From Castellaniella defragrans_A (GTDB lineage Bacteria; Pseudomonadota; Gammaproteobacteria; Burkholderiales; Burkholderiaceae_B), in NCBI RefSeq assembly GCF_040394755.1, contig NZ_JBEBRQ010000010.1: a DNA stretch of 64,000 nt; one strand, given 5' to 3'. A program made the position numbers and the translations under genes. A model generated the notes under the pieces. It was not told where the DNA came from. It saw only the letters and a program-made list of their open reading frames with translations, and made no database searches. Positions 1 to 8,872 of the stretch are shown in pieces (the first letter of the stretch is position 1; the number at the start of each line of letters is the position of its first letter).

Positions 1-220
1 GCAAGCCGGGCTCGTTTTCCATCGACCAGAAGGCGGCGATGCGGCGGGGCTCTGGGCGGCCGGCCTCGCGCAGGCGGGTGCGTGTCGTCGCCAGCCAGGT
101 ATAGAGGCGCCCGCGAATCAGCAGGGCGCCCCGGTCGCGTTCGCTGGCGGCCTGTTGCGCGCGGTGCTGTTTGAGTCGCGTTCGCAAGGGGACTGCGTTA
201 TCCTTGGCGTAGTCGTTCAT
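1..220 (-). CDS. 5-formyltetrahydrofolate cyclo-ligase (N-terminal part, runs off the window)
   Basis: Reading leftwards from an ATG at 220-218, an open frame of about 73 codons runs off the window edge with no stop. It begins MNDYAKDNAVPLRTRLKQHR, has an Arg/Ala-rich helix, and then IAAFWSMENEPGL. That last segment fits the conserved strand of the 5-FCL/MTHFS family (usually xAxYWPxxxEPDL), which converts 5-formyl-THF to 5,10-methenyl-THF with ATP. Only the N-terminal third is visible, so the ATP-binding residues cannot be checked. The gene faces slt across about 30 bases, so the two share a promoter region. The family call rests on one motif plus the general layout and is moderately secure. 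Confidence 0.6.
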   Translation of the reverse strand, partial: MNDYAKDNAVPLRTRLKQHRAQQAASERDRGALLIRGRLYTWLATTRTRLREAGRPEPRRIAAFWSMENEPGL

Positions 221-250
221 GGCGTAGTGGGTCGTAGGGTCGCAGGCGAT

Positions 251-2365
251 ATGTTGACAGACTTTCTAAGGTATCAGAAAAACCCGGGATGCATCGTCCC
301 CGGCGCCTTTCGGCGGCGCGGTGCGGCGCTGGGCGCGGTGATCGCCCTGGGCCTGGCGGGCTGCGCCGGGGCCGAGGCGCCCACTGCATCGCAGCCGGCG
401 TTTGCCGTTGAGAATTCCGGGCCAACCACCCAGGAGACCGCCCCCGCGTCACCGGCGCGCCATGCCGAGCCCTATGTGGCGCCGGTGGTTCCCGAGGCGG
501 CGCGCCAGGCCGTCGTCGATGCCTACGAGGCCATGCAAAAGAAACGCTGGGCCGAGGTGGACCGCCTGGTTCCGCTGGCGGCGGCCGATCCGGTGCTGGG
601 CATTTATCCCCGCTATTGGTCCTTGCGCCAGAAACTGTCCGATCGCACCACGCCCGTGCCCGATGCCGAGATCACCCGCTTCCTGGCCGACAATACCGAC
701 GCCTATCTGGCCGACAGGATCAAGGGCGACTGGGTCCTGGCCGCCGTGCGCGCGGGCGATTACGGTCAGGTACAGCGCATCGGTCCGGTGATCGACAGCA
801 ACGCGCGCCTCGATTGCGCACGGCTGCTGGCGGCGCACATGAGCGGCCACAAGGCGCATGCCGCCGAGGTCCTGGCGGTCTATCGTCCCAACTCCGATTG
901 CTGGGATCTGCTCGATCAGGTGGCGGCGGATCATGTCCTCAGTCGCAACCAACTGGCGGGCCTGCTGCGCGATACGCTCGAAACCGGCAAAGAGGCGCAT
1001 GCGCGCCGGGTGGCGGCGATCGTCTTCGATACGCCGGCCATGGTCCAATACACGGCCTTGATCAAGGCCCCGCGCAAGTGGCTCGAGCGCCAGCCCAAGC
1101 CGCGCACCGCAATCCAGATCGAGCTGACGACCATCGCCCTGTCGCGCCTGGCGCGCGAGGATGATCGCGAGGCCGCCGCGCGCGACGTCCAGGGCCGCTG
1201 GGCGGGATTCGTGCCCAAGGCAGACCTCGAATGGGTGTGGGGTCAGTTCGGGCTGGTGGCCGCCCTGAATGTCGAGCCGGATGCGACGCGCTGGTACCGC
1301 AAGTCCGGCTTCGTCCCCATGACCGACTACAACCACGCCTGGGAGGTCCGGGCCGAATTGCGCGAGGCCAGAATCGACTGGGGCCGGGTCGCCGCGGCGA
1401 TTCGCAAGATGACCGCGTCCCAGGCCGATGAGCCGGTCTGGCGCTATTGGTATGGGCGGGCGCTGGCGGCCCAGGGCAATCAAAAGGCCGCGCGGCAGTA
1501 TTTCGAGTCCATCGCCACGGATCTCGGTTTCTATGGCCAGTTGGCCAACGAGGAGCTGGGCCGCGCGCCCTATGTGCCAGCCCAACCAGCGCCGGTGGAT
1601 GCCGCGCGGGTCCAGCAGGCCCGGGCGGATCAGGGCCTCGAACGCGCGATCGCGCTGTTCGACCTGGGATGGCGCCACGAGGCCGTGCCGGAATGGAATT
1701 TCGCCCTGCGCGGCATGGACGATGGCCAGTTGCGCGCGGCGGCCGAGCTGGCCCGCCAGGAAAACATCTACGACCGGGTCGTTAACACCTCTCTGCTCAC
1801 GCGCGGCGAGGTGGATTTCAGCCAGCGTTTCATCGCGCCGTTCGAGGGCCAGGTGGCGGCCAAGGCGCGCCAGATCGATCTCGATCCGGCCTGGGTCTAC
1901 GGCCTCATCCGGCAGGAGTCCCGCTTCATCACCGATGCGCGCTCAAAGGTCGGCGCCTCGGGCCTGATGCAGCTCATGCCCGATACCGCGCGCTGGGTCG
2001 CCCGCAAGATCGGCATGAAGGATTTCAAACTCAGCGAGGTCAATGACTTCGACACCAACACCATCCTTGGCACCCAGTACCTGAACATGGTGCTGCAGGA
2101 TCTCGGCGGCTCCGAGCTGTTGGCGACGGCGGGCTACAACGCCGGCCCGGGGCGGCCCAAACGCTGGCGCGCGCGCCTGCAGGCCCCGGTCGAGGGCGCG
2201 ATCTTCGCCGAGACCATTCCCTTTACCGAGACCCGCCTGTACGTCAAGAACGTCATGTCCAACGCGGTCTACTATGCCGCGCTGTTCTCGGGGCAGCCCC
2301 AGTCGCTCAAGGAACGCCTGGGGACGATCAGCCCCATGACCGGAACCCGCACCGCATTGCCATGA
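251..2365 (+). CDS. slt: Soluble-type lytic murein transglycosylase, lipoprotein (Slt70-like)
   Basis: 704-residue exolytic transglycosylase that cleaves MurNAc-GlcNAc bonds and leaves 1,6-anhydro ends. The N-terminus carries a hydrophobic stretch ending in a lipobox (GLAGC, Cys at about 38), so the protein is probably a lipoprotein. Residues about 80-530 form the alpha-helical superhelix (U/L domains). The SLT catalytic domain follows: IRQESRF holds the catalytic Glu (about E556), then GASGLMQLMPDTA and AGYNAGPGRP. The ATG at 251 is chosen because it leads directly into the signal sequence. An in-frame ATG 32 codons earlier would add a segment unlike the family and overlap the divergent folate gene. 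The stop overlaps the cca start (ATGA), so the two are translationally coupled. Confidence 0.93.
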   Translation: MLTDFLRYQKNPGCIVPGAFRRRGAALGAVIALGLAGCAGAEAPTASQPAFAVENSGPTTQETAPASPARHAEPYVAPVVPEAARQAVVDAYEAMQKKRWAEVDRLVPLAAADPVLGIYPRYWSLRQKLSDRTTPVPDAEITRFLADNTDAYLADRIKGDWVLAAVRAGDYGQVQRIGPVIDSNARLDCARLLAAHMSGHKAHAAEVLAVYRPNSDCWDLLDQVAADHVLSRNQLAGLLRDTLETGKEAHARRVAAIVFDTPAMVQYTALIKAPRKWLERQPKPRTAIQIELTTIALSRLAREDDREAAARDVQGRWAGFVPKADLEWVWGQFGLVAALNVEPDATRWYRKSGFVPMTDYNHAWEVRAELREARIDWGRVAAAIRKMTASQADEPVWRYWYGRALAAQGNQKAARQYFESIATDLGFYGQLANEELGRAPYVPAQPAPVDAARVQQARADQGLERAIALFDLGWRHEAVPEWNFALRGMDDGQLRAAAELARQENIYDRVVNTSLLTRGEVDFSQRFIAPFEGQVAAKARQIDLDPAWVYGLIRQESRFITDARSKVGASGLMQLMPDTARWVARKIGMKDFKLSEVNDFDTNTILGTQYLNMVLQDLGGSELLATAGYNAGPGRPKRWRARLQAPVEGAIFAETIPFTETRLYVKNVMSNAVYYAALFSGQPQSLKERLGTISPMTGTRTALP

Positions 2366-3477
2366 GCCCGCGCAGCGACCCCGCTGTCGAGGGGCTCGAG
2401 GTCTATGTCGTGGGCGGCGCCGTGCGCGATGCCCTGCTGGGGCTGCCGGCGGGGGACCGCGACTGGGTGGTGGTCGGCGCCACGCCCGAGATCATGGCGG
2501 CGCGCGGCTTTACGCCAGTCGGCGGCGATTTTCCGGTGTTCCTGCACCCCCAGACCCATGAGGAATATGCGCTGGCGCGTACCGAACGCAAGTCCGGTCG
2601 CGGCTACAAGGGCTTCGTGTTCCATGCGGGGCGCGAAGTCACCCTCGATGAGGATCTGCGCCGCCGCGATCTGACGGTGAACGCGATCGCGCGCGCGTCC
2701 GACGGCGCGTTGATCGATCCTCTGGGCGGTGTGGCCGATTTGCGGGCGCGGGTATTGCGCCATACGGGGCCGGCATTCGTCGAGGACCCGGTGCGGCTGC
2801 TGCGCCTGGCGCGCTTCGCGGCGCGTTTCCACGATTTTTCGATTGCGCCCGAAACGCTGGCCCTGTGCTGCGCCCTGGTGGACAACGGCGAGGTCGATGC
2901 CCTGGTGCCCGAGCGCGTCTGGCAGGAATTCGCCAAGGGTTTGTCCAGCACGCATCCCGACCGGATGATCGACGTGCTGGCCGAATGCGGCGCGTTGCCC
3001 CGCGTGGCGCCGGGGCTGGTCTGGAACGAGGCGGTGCGCGCGGGTTTGCGCGAGGCGGCGCGCCGTGGGCTGGATCTGGCCCAGCGCTACGCCTTGCTGT
3101 GCCGCGCGTCGGCGGCGGGCTTGCAGGAGGCCCTGCGCGCGCCCACCGCCTGCCGCGACCAGGCCAGGCTGCTGCCGCTGGTCCTGGAACGTCTGGCGCA
3201 TTGCGCCGCGCGCGCCGAGGATCGGCTGGATCTGCTCGAATTCATCGATGCCTGGCGGCGGCCGGATCGCTGCCGGGCGTTGTTCGAGGCGGCGTCCTGT
3301 GTGCTCGGGGATATCGATCCGGCCGCCTGGGCGCGGCGCATCGAGGCGGCGCGTGCCGTCGACGCGGGGGCGATTGCGCGCGCCGCCGGCGGCGATGCCG
3401 GGCGTATCCGCGAGGACTTGAGAGCGGCGCGCTTGCGGGCGCTGGCGGCCCTCGAAGCCGGGTTGCCGCAAACGTGA
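2362..3477 (+). CDS. cca: CCA-adding tRNA nucleotidyltransferase
   Basis: 371 residues; adds or repairs the 3'-CCA of tRNAs. It shows class II landmarks: VVGGAVRDALLG near the N-terminus, the metal-binding DRDWVVVG, RRDLTVNAIA, and DPVRLLRLARFAARF in the neck. It lacks the C-terminal HD phosphohydrolase region of the E. coli enzyme; about 370 residues is the short form often found in beta-proteobacteria. Its ATG overlaps the slt stop by four bases (ATGA). Both tRNA genes in this window encode their own CCA, so the role here is likely repair. Confidence 0.95.
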   Translation: MSPRSDPAVEGLEVYVVGGAVRDALLGLPAGDRDWVVVGATPEIMAARGFTPVGGDFPVFLHPQTHEEYALARTERKSGRGYKGFVFHAGREVTLDEDLRRRDLTVNAIARASDGALIDPLGGVADLRARVLRHTGPAFVEDPVRLLRLARFAARFHDFSIAPETLALCCALVDNGEVDALVPERVWQEFAKGLSSTHPDRMIDVLAECGALPRVAPGLVWNEAVRAGLREAARRGLDLAQRYALLCRASAAGLQEALRAPTACRDQARLLPLVLERLAHCAARAEDRLDLLEFIDAWRRPDRCRALFEAASCVLGDIDPAAWARRIEAARAVDAGAIARAAGGDAGRIREDLRAARLRALAALEAGLPQT

Positions 3478-3528
3478 GGCGTGCGGGTTCGTGCCGGCTG
3501 CTGGCGGCGAGGAAGTAAGGCGGCGTTC

Positions 3529-4347
3529 ATGCAATCAATGGAGCGGTCGAAGCCCGTGCTGGTCTTCGATTCCGGGGTTGGCGGTCTCACGGTGCTGCGC
3601 GAAGCGCGCGTGCTGATGCCCGAGCGGCATTTCCTCTATGTGGCCGATCATGCCGGCTTTCCCTATGGCGATTGGGAGGAGGACGCGCTGAAGGCGCGCC
3701 TCATCCGGCTGTTCGGCGAATTGTTGCGCGACTACGATCCGGCGCTGTGCATCATCGCCTGCAACACGGCGTTCACCCTGGCCGGCGCCGACTTGCGCGC
3801 GGCCTATCCGCGGATGACCTTCGTCGGCACCGTGCCGGCGATCAAGCCGGCCGCCGAGCGCACTCGGTCAGGCCTGATTTCCGTGCTGGCGACCCCGGGT
3901 ACGGTGCGGCGCGCCTATACCCGGGGCCTCATTCAGTCCTACGCCTCGTGTTGCCATGTCCAGCTCGTCGGGTCCGAGAGCCTGGCCCGTTATGCGGAAG
4001 CCTATGTCCGGGGCGAGCCGGTCCCCGATGAGGCGGTGCGTGCGGAGCTTGCCCGCTGTTTCGTCGAGGCGCAGGGCCGCCGCACCGATATCGTCGTGCT
4101 GGCATGTACGCACTATCCCTTGCTGGTGAATGTGTTCCGGCGGCTGGCCCCCTGGCCGGTGGACTGGCTCGATCCGGCCGAGGCGATCGCCCGCCGCGCG
4201 CGCAGTCTTTTGCCGCAGGCGGCCTGCGATGAGACCCAGGATATTCACGATGCGGCGCTGTTCATCGGCGCTCGTCCGGATGCCGCGACCCAGCGGCTGC
4301 TGCATGGATTCGGCCTGGTTGCTTTCTATCAATTTGACAATATTTAA
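3529..4347 (+). CDS. murI: Glutamate racemase
   Basis: 272 residues; interconverts L- and D-glutamate for peptidoglycan without a cofactor. The two catalytic cysteines are visible: C78 in IIACNTAF and C193 in LACTHYPLL. FDSGVGGLTVL lies near the N-terminus and the following DHAGFPYG is the substrate loop. The ATG at 3529 is used because a purine-rich TAAGG lies 8 bases upstream; an in-frame GTG at 3481 would give a non-conserved Arg-rich extension. It sits 51 bases behind cca, probably in the same transcript as slt. The C-terminal codons overlap the -35 element of the next gene's promoter. Confidence 0.95.
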   Translation: MQSMERSKPVLVFDSGVGGLTVLREARVLMPERHFLYVADHAGFPYGDWEEDALKARLIRLFGELLRDYDPALCIIACNTAFTLAGADLRAAYPRMTFVGTVPAIKPAAERTRSGLISVLATPGTVRRAYTRGLIQSYASCCHVQLVGSESLARYAEAYVRGEPVPDEAVRAELARCFVEAQGRRTDIVVLACTHYPLLVNVFRRLAPWPVDWLDPAEAIARRARSLLPQAACDETQDIHDAALFIGARPDAATQRLLHGFGLVAFYQFDNI

Positions 4348-4361
4348 ATTGAAATAATATT
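4334..4361 (+). promoter_or_regulatory. Sigma-70-like promoter of the subtilase autotransporter gene
   Basis: TTGACA at 4334-4339 is a perfect -35 box. It is followed at 15-17 bases by overlapping -10 candidates (TAATAT 4355-4360, AATATT 4356-4361). The surrounding 55 bases are strongly AT-rich in a GC-rich genome. The -35 box lies inside the last codons of murI. A strong ribosome-binding site (GAGGGGGAA, about 4392-4400) precedes the autotransporter ATG at 4405. Confidence 0.6.
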
Positions 4362-4404
4362 TAGAAAATACAGAGCAATCATTCTCGAACATGAGGGGGA
4401 ACAC

Positions 4405-7400
4405 ATGTTTGCACGCAGGAAAGCTCGTTTGTCGCGTGGCCGCTGGTTTGATCGGGACATGATGCCCCCTCAGCGTCTGCAAGGCGCCCCGGTTGCGCGG
4501 TCGGCGTGCCTGTTGCGGCCATTGTCCATTTTTCTGCTGGCCCTGGGGCTGTGCGCCCAGGGGGCGGCCGCGCCCGGCGACCTGATCGCCGATCCCGGCA
4601 GTTTTGTGGATGCCGAATTCCGGCGCAGCGGCACCCTGGATCTGATCAATGCCCAGTATGCCTATGCGCGCGGTTATACCGGGCAGGGGGTGCTGGTGGC
4701 GGTGGTGGATTCGGGGTTGTACGCCCAGCATCCCGAGTTCCTGGGGCGTGTCTTTGGGGGCTGGAACTTCATCGACGATCAGGAGCCGTGGGATTATTCG
4801 GATACCGAACTGGATGAGACGACCGGTTTGGTCGTAGGACACGGGACCCACGTGGCGGGAATCATCGGGGCGGCCCGCGATGGGGTACAGATGCATGGCG
4901 TTGCCTATGACGCGAGTTTGCTGGGTGTGCGCGTGATCGGTGGCGATGAGGACTCCGGCAATGACGAAATGGCTGCCTTTGACTACGCGATCGCGTCGGG
5001 CGCTCAGGTCCTCAATGGCAGTTTTGGTCCTAACGCCTTGCCGCCAATGCTTATGGATGATCCTGATGATCCCGATGGTCCTAGCATCCCCAATCCGGGG
5101 TATTGGGATAATCTCGGGACGGAATTGCTGAAGTATCAGAACATTCCGATCGCAGCTCTGCAGGCCGAGGCGGACATGCTGCGGCGCGCGGCTGCCGCCG
5201 ACATCGTGATGGTGTTCGCCGCTGGCAATGGGTACGAGGACTATTCAGTGCAAGCGTCCCATGTGTCAAGCTATGGCATGTACTATCTGATCACGCCGGG
5301 CTATTTCGCCAGCCAGGATTCCATGTTCCGCTTCCTGGATATGGACGCAACATTGGACTTGACACCGGATCTCGTTGATCCGGCCCAGTACGTTATCGTG
5401 CCTGTCGACGATTATCGCGTCAAAGACTTCGACTTCTCGGACCTGGGCGGCGCCATGCTGTCGGTGGTGGCGGTGGGGCCGGACGGCGAGATCGCGAGCT
5501 ACAGCAACCGCTGCGGCGATGCGTATCTGTGGTGCCTGGCCGCACCGGGCGGCACCTATGCCGAGCCGATCTATTCCACCAACCCCGATGCGGCCAACAA
5601 TTACTACGTCACCATGCAGGGAACCTCCATGGCCGCCCCGGTGGTCTCTGGCGCCGCGGCGGTGTTGCGGCAGGCCTTTCCCTACATGAGCGCCCGCCAG
5701 ATCATCGAGGTGATCCTGACGACGACCAATGACAGCGGCATCTATGATGAGCAGAACAAGGCGATCTACGGCCGCGGCCTGCTGGATCTTGGCAAGGCGT
5801 CCGGCGGCCCTGGTGAGTTCGGCGCCGAGGGTTTCGACGAGATATTCCGGGCCGATACCCGGGGATTCGATTCGCAGTTCAGCAATGATATCGACGGCGA
5901 TGGCGGTCTGGTCAAGGCCGGGGCGGGCACGCTGGTGCTCAGCGGTAACAACACCTATACCGGGACGACGGTGGTCGAGGGCGGCCGCCTGGCGGTCAAT
6001 GGGGATACCAGCACGTCCTCGTTCATGGTCGAGGCCGCGGGCACGTTGGGTGGCAGCGGCACGGTGGGCCCGGCCACGGCCTACGGCCGGGTGGCGCCGG
6101 GCAACTCGATCGGTACGCTGACGGTTGCCGGCGACTACACGCAGCAGGCGGGTTCGGTGCTGGAGGTCGAGGTCGATGCGGCGGGCAACGCGGATCGGCT
6201 CGATGTTCAGGGCATAGCGAATCTGCAAGGCGGCGATGTGCAGCTGCTGGGGTTATCGGGCGGCGTGGTGGGCTGGGAATACCTGATCCTGGCGGCAAAC
6301 AGCGTTACGGGGCCTGGATTCGCGGGGGTGAGTGACAACGATTATGTCTTCGTGAACCTGCGTCTGGCGACGAGCGCCACGGACGTTCGCCTGGGCGTGG
6401 ATCGCAGCGCAACGCCGTTTGCGTCGTTGGGTGCGACGGCCAACCAGCGCAGCGCGGGGCAGGCGATCGAGGGGCTGGGTGCGGGCGCAATGCCGTATGA
6501 GACGCTGATCGGCTTGCGCAATGCGGATGCGGCGCGGGCGCCGGGGCTGTATGACCAGTTTTCCGGCGAGCTGCATGCGACGGCGCGCTCGATGCTGCGG
6601 GCCGATGCGGGCATGGTGCGCGCCGGGGTGATGGGACGCCTGGCGATGAATGGCGGGACGGCCGCGGGGGTTGCCACCGGGGCGGAGGCGCGTCAGGGGG
6701 TTGGATCGGGCAATGGCCTGTGGGGCCATGCGATGGCGGCCTGGGGCGAATATGATGGATCGGGCGTGTCGCAGGATGCCAGCCGCTTCAGTTCGGGCCT
6801 GATGATCGGGCGGGACGTGGAGTGGGCGCCGGGCCTGAGCGCTGGGGTGGCGGCGGGCTACACCCGCTCGCGGGTGCGCGCCGAGCGCGACAATGAGGCC
6901 ACGCTCGATGGCTATCACGTGCTGGTGTACGGCGCGGCGGCCCGCGGCCCGTGGCGGCTGCGCGGCGGGGTGGGGCAGTCGTGGTTCACGGTGGACACCT
7001 GGCGCGGCATCGAGGCTGGCGCGCTGGGCGCGCAGACGGCGCGTTATGGCGCGTGGGCGACGCAGGTGTTCGCCGAGGGCGGGTATGCGCTGCCCATTGG
7101 CGCCGCGGTGGTGGAGCCTTACGTGGGCGTGTCGCAGGTGTGGCAGGGGGTGCGGGGTTTCGCCGAGGATGGCGCCGCGCCGCTGTCAGGGCGTTCGGGG
7201 CGGGATGACTTCACGCAGTCGGCCCTGGGCGCGCGCGGGCATTGGCGGCTGGAAACCTCCTCGGGCGAGTTGCAGTTGATGGCGGGCCTGGCCTGGCAAC
7301 ATGCGTATGGCGATTTGTCGCCGCAGGCGCGGTTGGCGTATGCGGGCGGGGCGGACTACACGCTCTCGGGGGTGCCGCAGGCGCGCAATGCCTTGCAGAT

Positions 7401-7521
7401 GGAGCTGAAAGCGAGCCTGGCGCGCACGCGCGCGGCGCGGCTGGAGCTGGGCTACCAGGGGCTGATCGGCGGCGGCGTGCGGGAGCATGGGCTGCGTGTC
7501 CAGGCCAGCTACCGGTTTTGA
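4405..7521 (+). CDS. Subtilisin-family serine protease autotransporter (type Va)
   Basis: 1038 residues. An extended signal region (1 to about 56, hydrophobic LLRPLSIFLLALGLCAQGAAA) is followed by an S8 protease domain with the complete triad: D102 in VAVVDSG, H149 in GHGTHVAG, S408 in GTSMAAPVVSG. A passenger-associated repeat (GAGTLVLSGNNTYTGTTVVEGG, about 506-527 with flanks) leads into the passenger stem. Residues about 771-1038 form the outer-membrane barrel, ending in the aromatic F of ASYRF. The build matches Bordetella SphB1-type maturation proteases, which release other surface proteins; the actual substrate is unknown. An acidic, Pro-rich insertion (about 217-234, MDDPDDPDGP) sits between the His and Ser segments. 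A strong SD precedes the ATG. Confidence 0.92.
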   Translation: MFARRKARLSRGRWFDRDMMPPQRLQGAPVARSACLLRPLSIFLLALGLCAQGAAAPGDLIADPGSFVDAEFRRSGTLDLINAQYAYARGYTGQGVLVAVVDSGLYAQHPEFLGRVFGGWNFIDDQEPWDYSDTELDETTGLVVGHGTHVAGIIGAARDGVQMHGVAYDASLLGVRVIGGDEDSGNDEMAAFDYAIASGAQVLNGSFGPNALPPMLMDDPDDPDGPSIPNPGYWDNLGTELLKYQNIPIAALQAEADMLRRAAAADIVMVFAAGNGYEDYSVQASHVSSYGMYYLITPGYFASQDSMFRFLDMDATLDLTPDLVDPAQYVIVPVDDYRVKDFDFSDLGGAMLSVVAVGPDGEIASYSNRCGDAYLWCLAAPGGTYAEPIYSTNPDAANNYYVTMQGTSMAAPVVSGAAAVLRQAFPYMSARQIIEVILTTTNDSGIYDEQNKAIYGRGLLDLGKASGGPGEFGAEGFDEIFRADTRGFDSQFSNDIDGDGGLVKAGAGTLVLSGNNTYTGTTVVEGGRLAVNGDTSTSSFMVEAAGTLGGSGTVGPATAYGRVAPGNSIGTLTVAGDYTQQAGSVLEVEVDAAGNADRLDVQGIANLQGGDVQLLGLSGGVVGWEYLILAANSVTGPGFAGVSDNDYVFVNLRLATSATDVRLGVDRSATPFASLGATANQRSAGQAIEGLGAGAMPYETLIGLRNADAARAPGLYDQFSGELHATARSMLRADAGMVRAGVMGRLAMNGGTAAGVATGAEARQGVGSGNGLWGHAMAAWGEYDGSGVSQDASRFSSGLMIGRDVEWAPGLSAGVAAGYTRSRVRAERDNEATLDGYHVLVYGAAARGPWRLRGGVGQSWFTVDTWRGIEAGALGAQTARYGAWATQVFAEGGYALPIGAAVVEPYVGVSQVWQGVRGFAEDGAAPLSGRSGRDDFTQSALGARGHWRLETSSGELQLMAGLAWQHAYGDLSPQARLAYAGGADYTLSGVPQARNALQMELKASLARTRAARLELGYQGLIGGGVREHGLRVQASYRF

Positions 7522-7528
7522 CTCACGA

Positions 7529-8755
7529 TCAGGATCGATAATCGGCGTTGATGCTGACGTATTCGTGTGAGAAGTCGCAGGTATATACCGTATCCGCAAC
7601 CGCGCCGCGCCCGAGGGATACGCGCACCAGGATTTCGGCCTCGCGCATGATGCGCTGTCCGTCCTCCTCGCGGTAATCGGGGTCGCGGCCGCCGTCGCGG
7701 GCGACCTGGACGTCGCCCAGCCAGAGGCGGATGCGGCCGACGTCCAGGTCATCGATTCCGGCGTAGCCGATGGCCGCCAGGATGCGTCCCAGGTTTGGGT
7801 CGGAGGCGTAGAAGGCGGTCTTGACCAGAGGCGAGTGGGCGATGGCATAGGCGACCCGCAGGGCCTCGTCGGTGGAGGCGGCGTCCTCGATGCGGATGGT
7901 CATGAATTTGGTTGCGCCCTCGGCGTCGCGCACGATTTTTTGGGCGAGGTCGCGGGCGGCGTCGGTCAGGGCCTCGGCCAGCGGCGCGTAGCGCGGGTCG
8001 TCGGTAGATTCAATATATACACCACTGGCGCCAGTGGCGATGACGATGAAGGAGTCGTTGGTCGAGGTGTCGCCATCCACCGTGATGCGGTTGAAGGACT
8101 GGTCGGCGATCCCGCGGACCAGCGGTTGCAGGAGCGCGGGCGCGAGGCCGGCGTCCGTGGCCAGGAATCCCAGCATGGTGGCCATGTTGGGGCGGATCAT
8201 GCCGGCGCCCTTGCTGATCCCGGTGACGCTGACCTGGGAGTCGCCCAGCGTCACGCGCCGCGAATGGATCTTGGGCTGGGTGTCGGTCGTCATGATGCTG
8301 TGCGCGGCCTCGAACCAGTGGTTGTCGGTCGCGTCGGCGATGGCCGTTGGCAGCGCCGCGATGATGCGCTTGACGGGCAGGGGTTCGAGGATGACGCCGG
8401 TCGAAAACGGCAGGATCTGCTCGGGGCGCAGCGCCAGCTGGGCGGCCAGGGCCTCGCAGGTCTGGTGCGCGGCGCGCAGCCCCGGCTCGCCGGTACCCGC
8501 ATTGGCGTTGCCGGTGTTGATGACCAGCGCCCGGATGCCTTGTCCGGTGGCGAGGTGCGCTTCGCAGACCTGCACGGGGGCCGCGCGGAAGCGGTTGCGG
8601 GTGAACACGCCGGCGACCGCCGCGCCTTCGGCGAGCAGCAGCACGGTCAGGTCGCGGCGGCCGGCCTTGCGCACGCCGGCCTCGGCGGTGCCGATCCGGA
8701 CGCCCGGGACGGGATGAATGGCGTCGCGCGCCGGGATGTGCAGATTGATGGCCAT
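7529..8755 (-). CDS. argJ: Bifunctional glutamate N-acetyltransferase / amino-acid acetyltransferase
   Basis: 408 residues; transfers acetyl between N-acetylornithine and glutamate (and can use acetyl-CoA) in the arginine pathway. The self-cleavage site is clear in KGAGMIRPNMATMLGF: cleavage is expected between A192 and T193, T193 becoming the catalytic nucleophile of the beta chain. LVINTGNANAGTG, PFSTGVI and DGDTSTNDS are further family landmarks. It converges on the autotransporter gene with 7 bases between the stops. A rho-independent terminator ends only 17 bases upstream of the ATG (see 8773-8810), so argJ is either insulated from marR or controlled at that hairpin. Confidence 0.96.
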   Translation of the reverse strand: MAINLHIPARDAIHPVPGVRIGTAEAGVRKAGRRDLTVLLLAEGAAVAGVFTRNRFRAAPVQVCEAHLATGQGIRALVINTGNANAGTGEPGLRAAHQTCEALAAQLALRPEQILPFSTGVILEPLPVKRIIAALPTAIADATDNHWFEAAHSIMTTDTQPKIHSRRVTLGDSQVSVTGISKGAGMIRPNMATMLGFLATDAGLAPALLQPLVRGIADQSFNRITVDGDTSTNDSFIVIATGASGVYIESTDDPRYAPLAEALTDAARDLAQKIVRDAEGATKFMTIRIEDAASTDEALRVAYAIAHSPLVKTAFYASDPNLGRILAAIGYAGIDDLDVGRIRLWLGDVQVARDGGRDPDYREEDGQRIMREAEILVRVSLGRGAVADTVYTCDFSHEYVSINADYRS

Positions 8756-8772
8756 GGCGTTGATCCGGGTCG

Positions 8773-8810
8773 AAAAAAAGAACCCCCATTCTATCTATTT
8801 CGGGGGTTCT
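8773..8810 (-). terminator. Rho-independent terminator between marR and argJ
   Basis: On the minus strand a 9-bp perfect stem (AGAACCCCC / GGGGGTTCT) with a 14-base loop is followed directly by a run of seven T. It lies after the marR stop and before argJ on the same strand. The T-run ends 17 bases from the argJ ATG, which leaves almost no room for a separate promoter downstream of it. Confidence 0.85.
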
Positions 8811-8872
8811 GCTGGAGGGCCGTTCGCGGGGACGCGCCCGCCCCGGCCATCACGGCTGCGGGCAGGCCCGCA

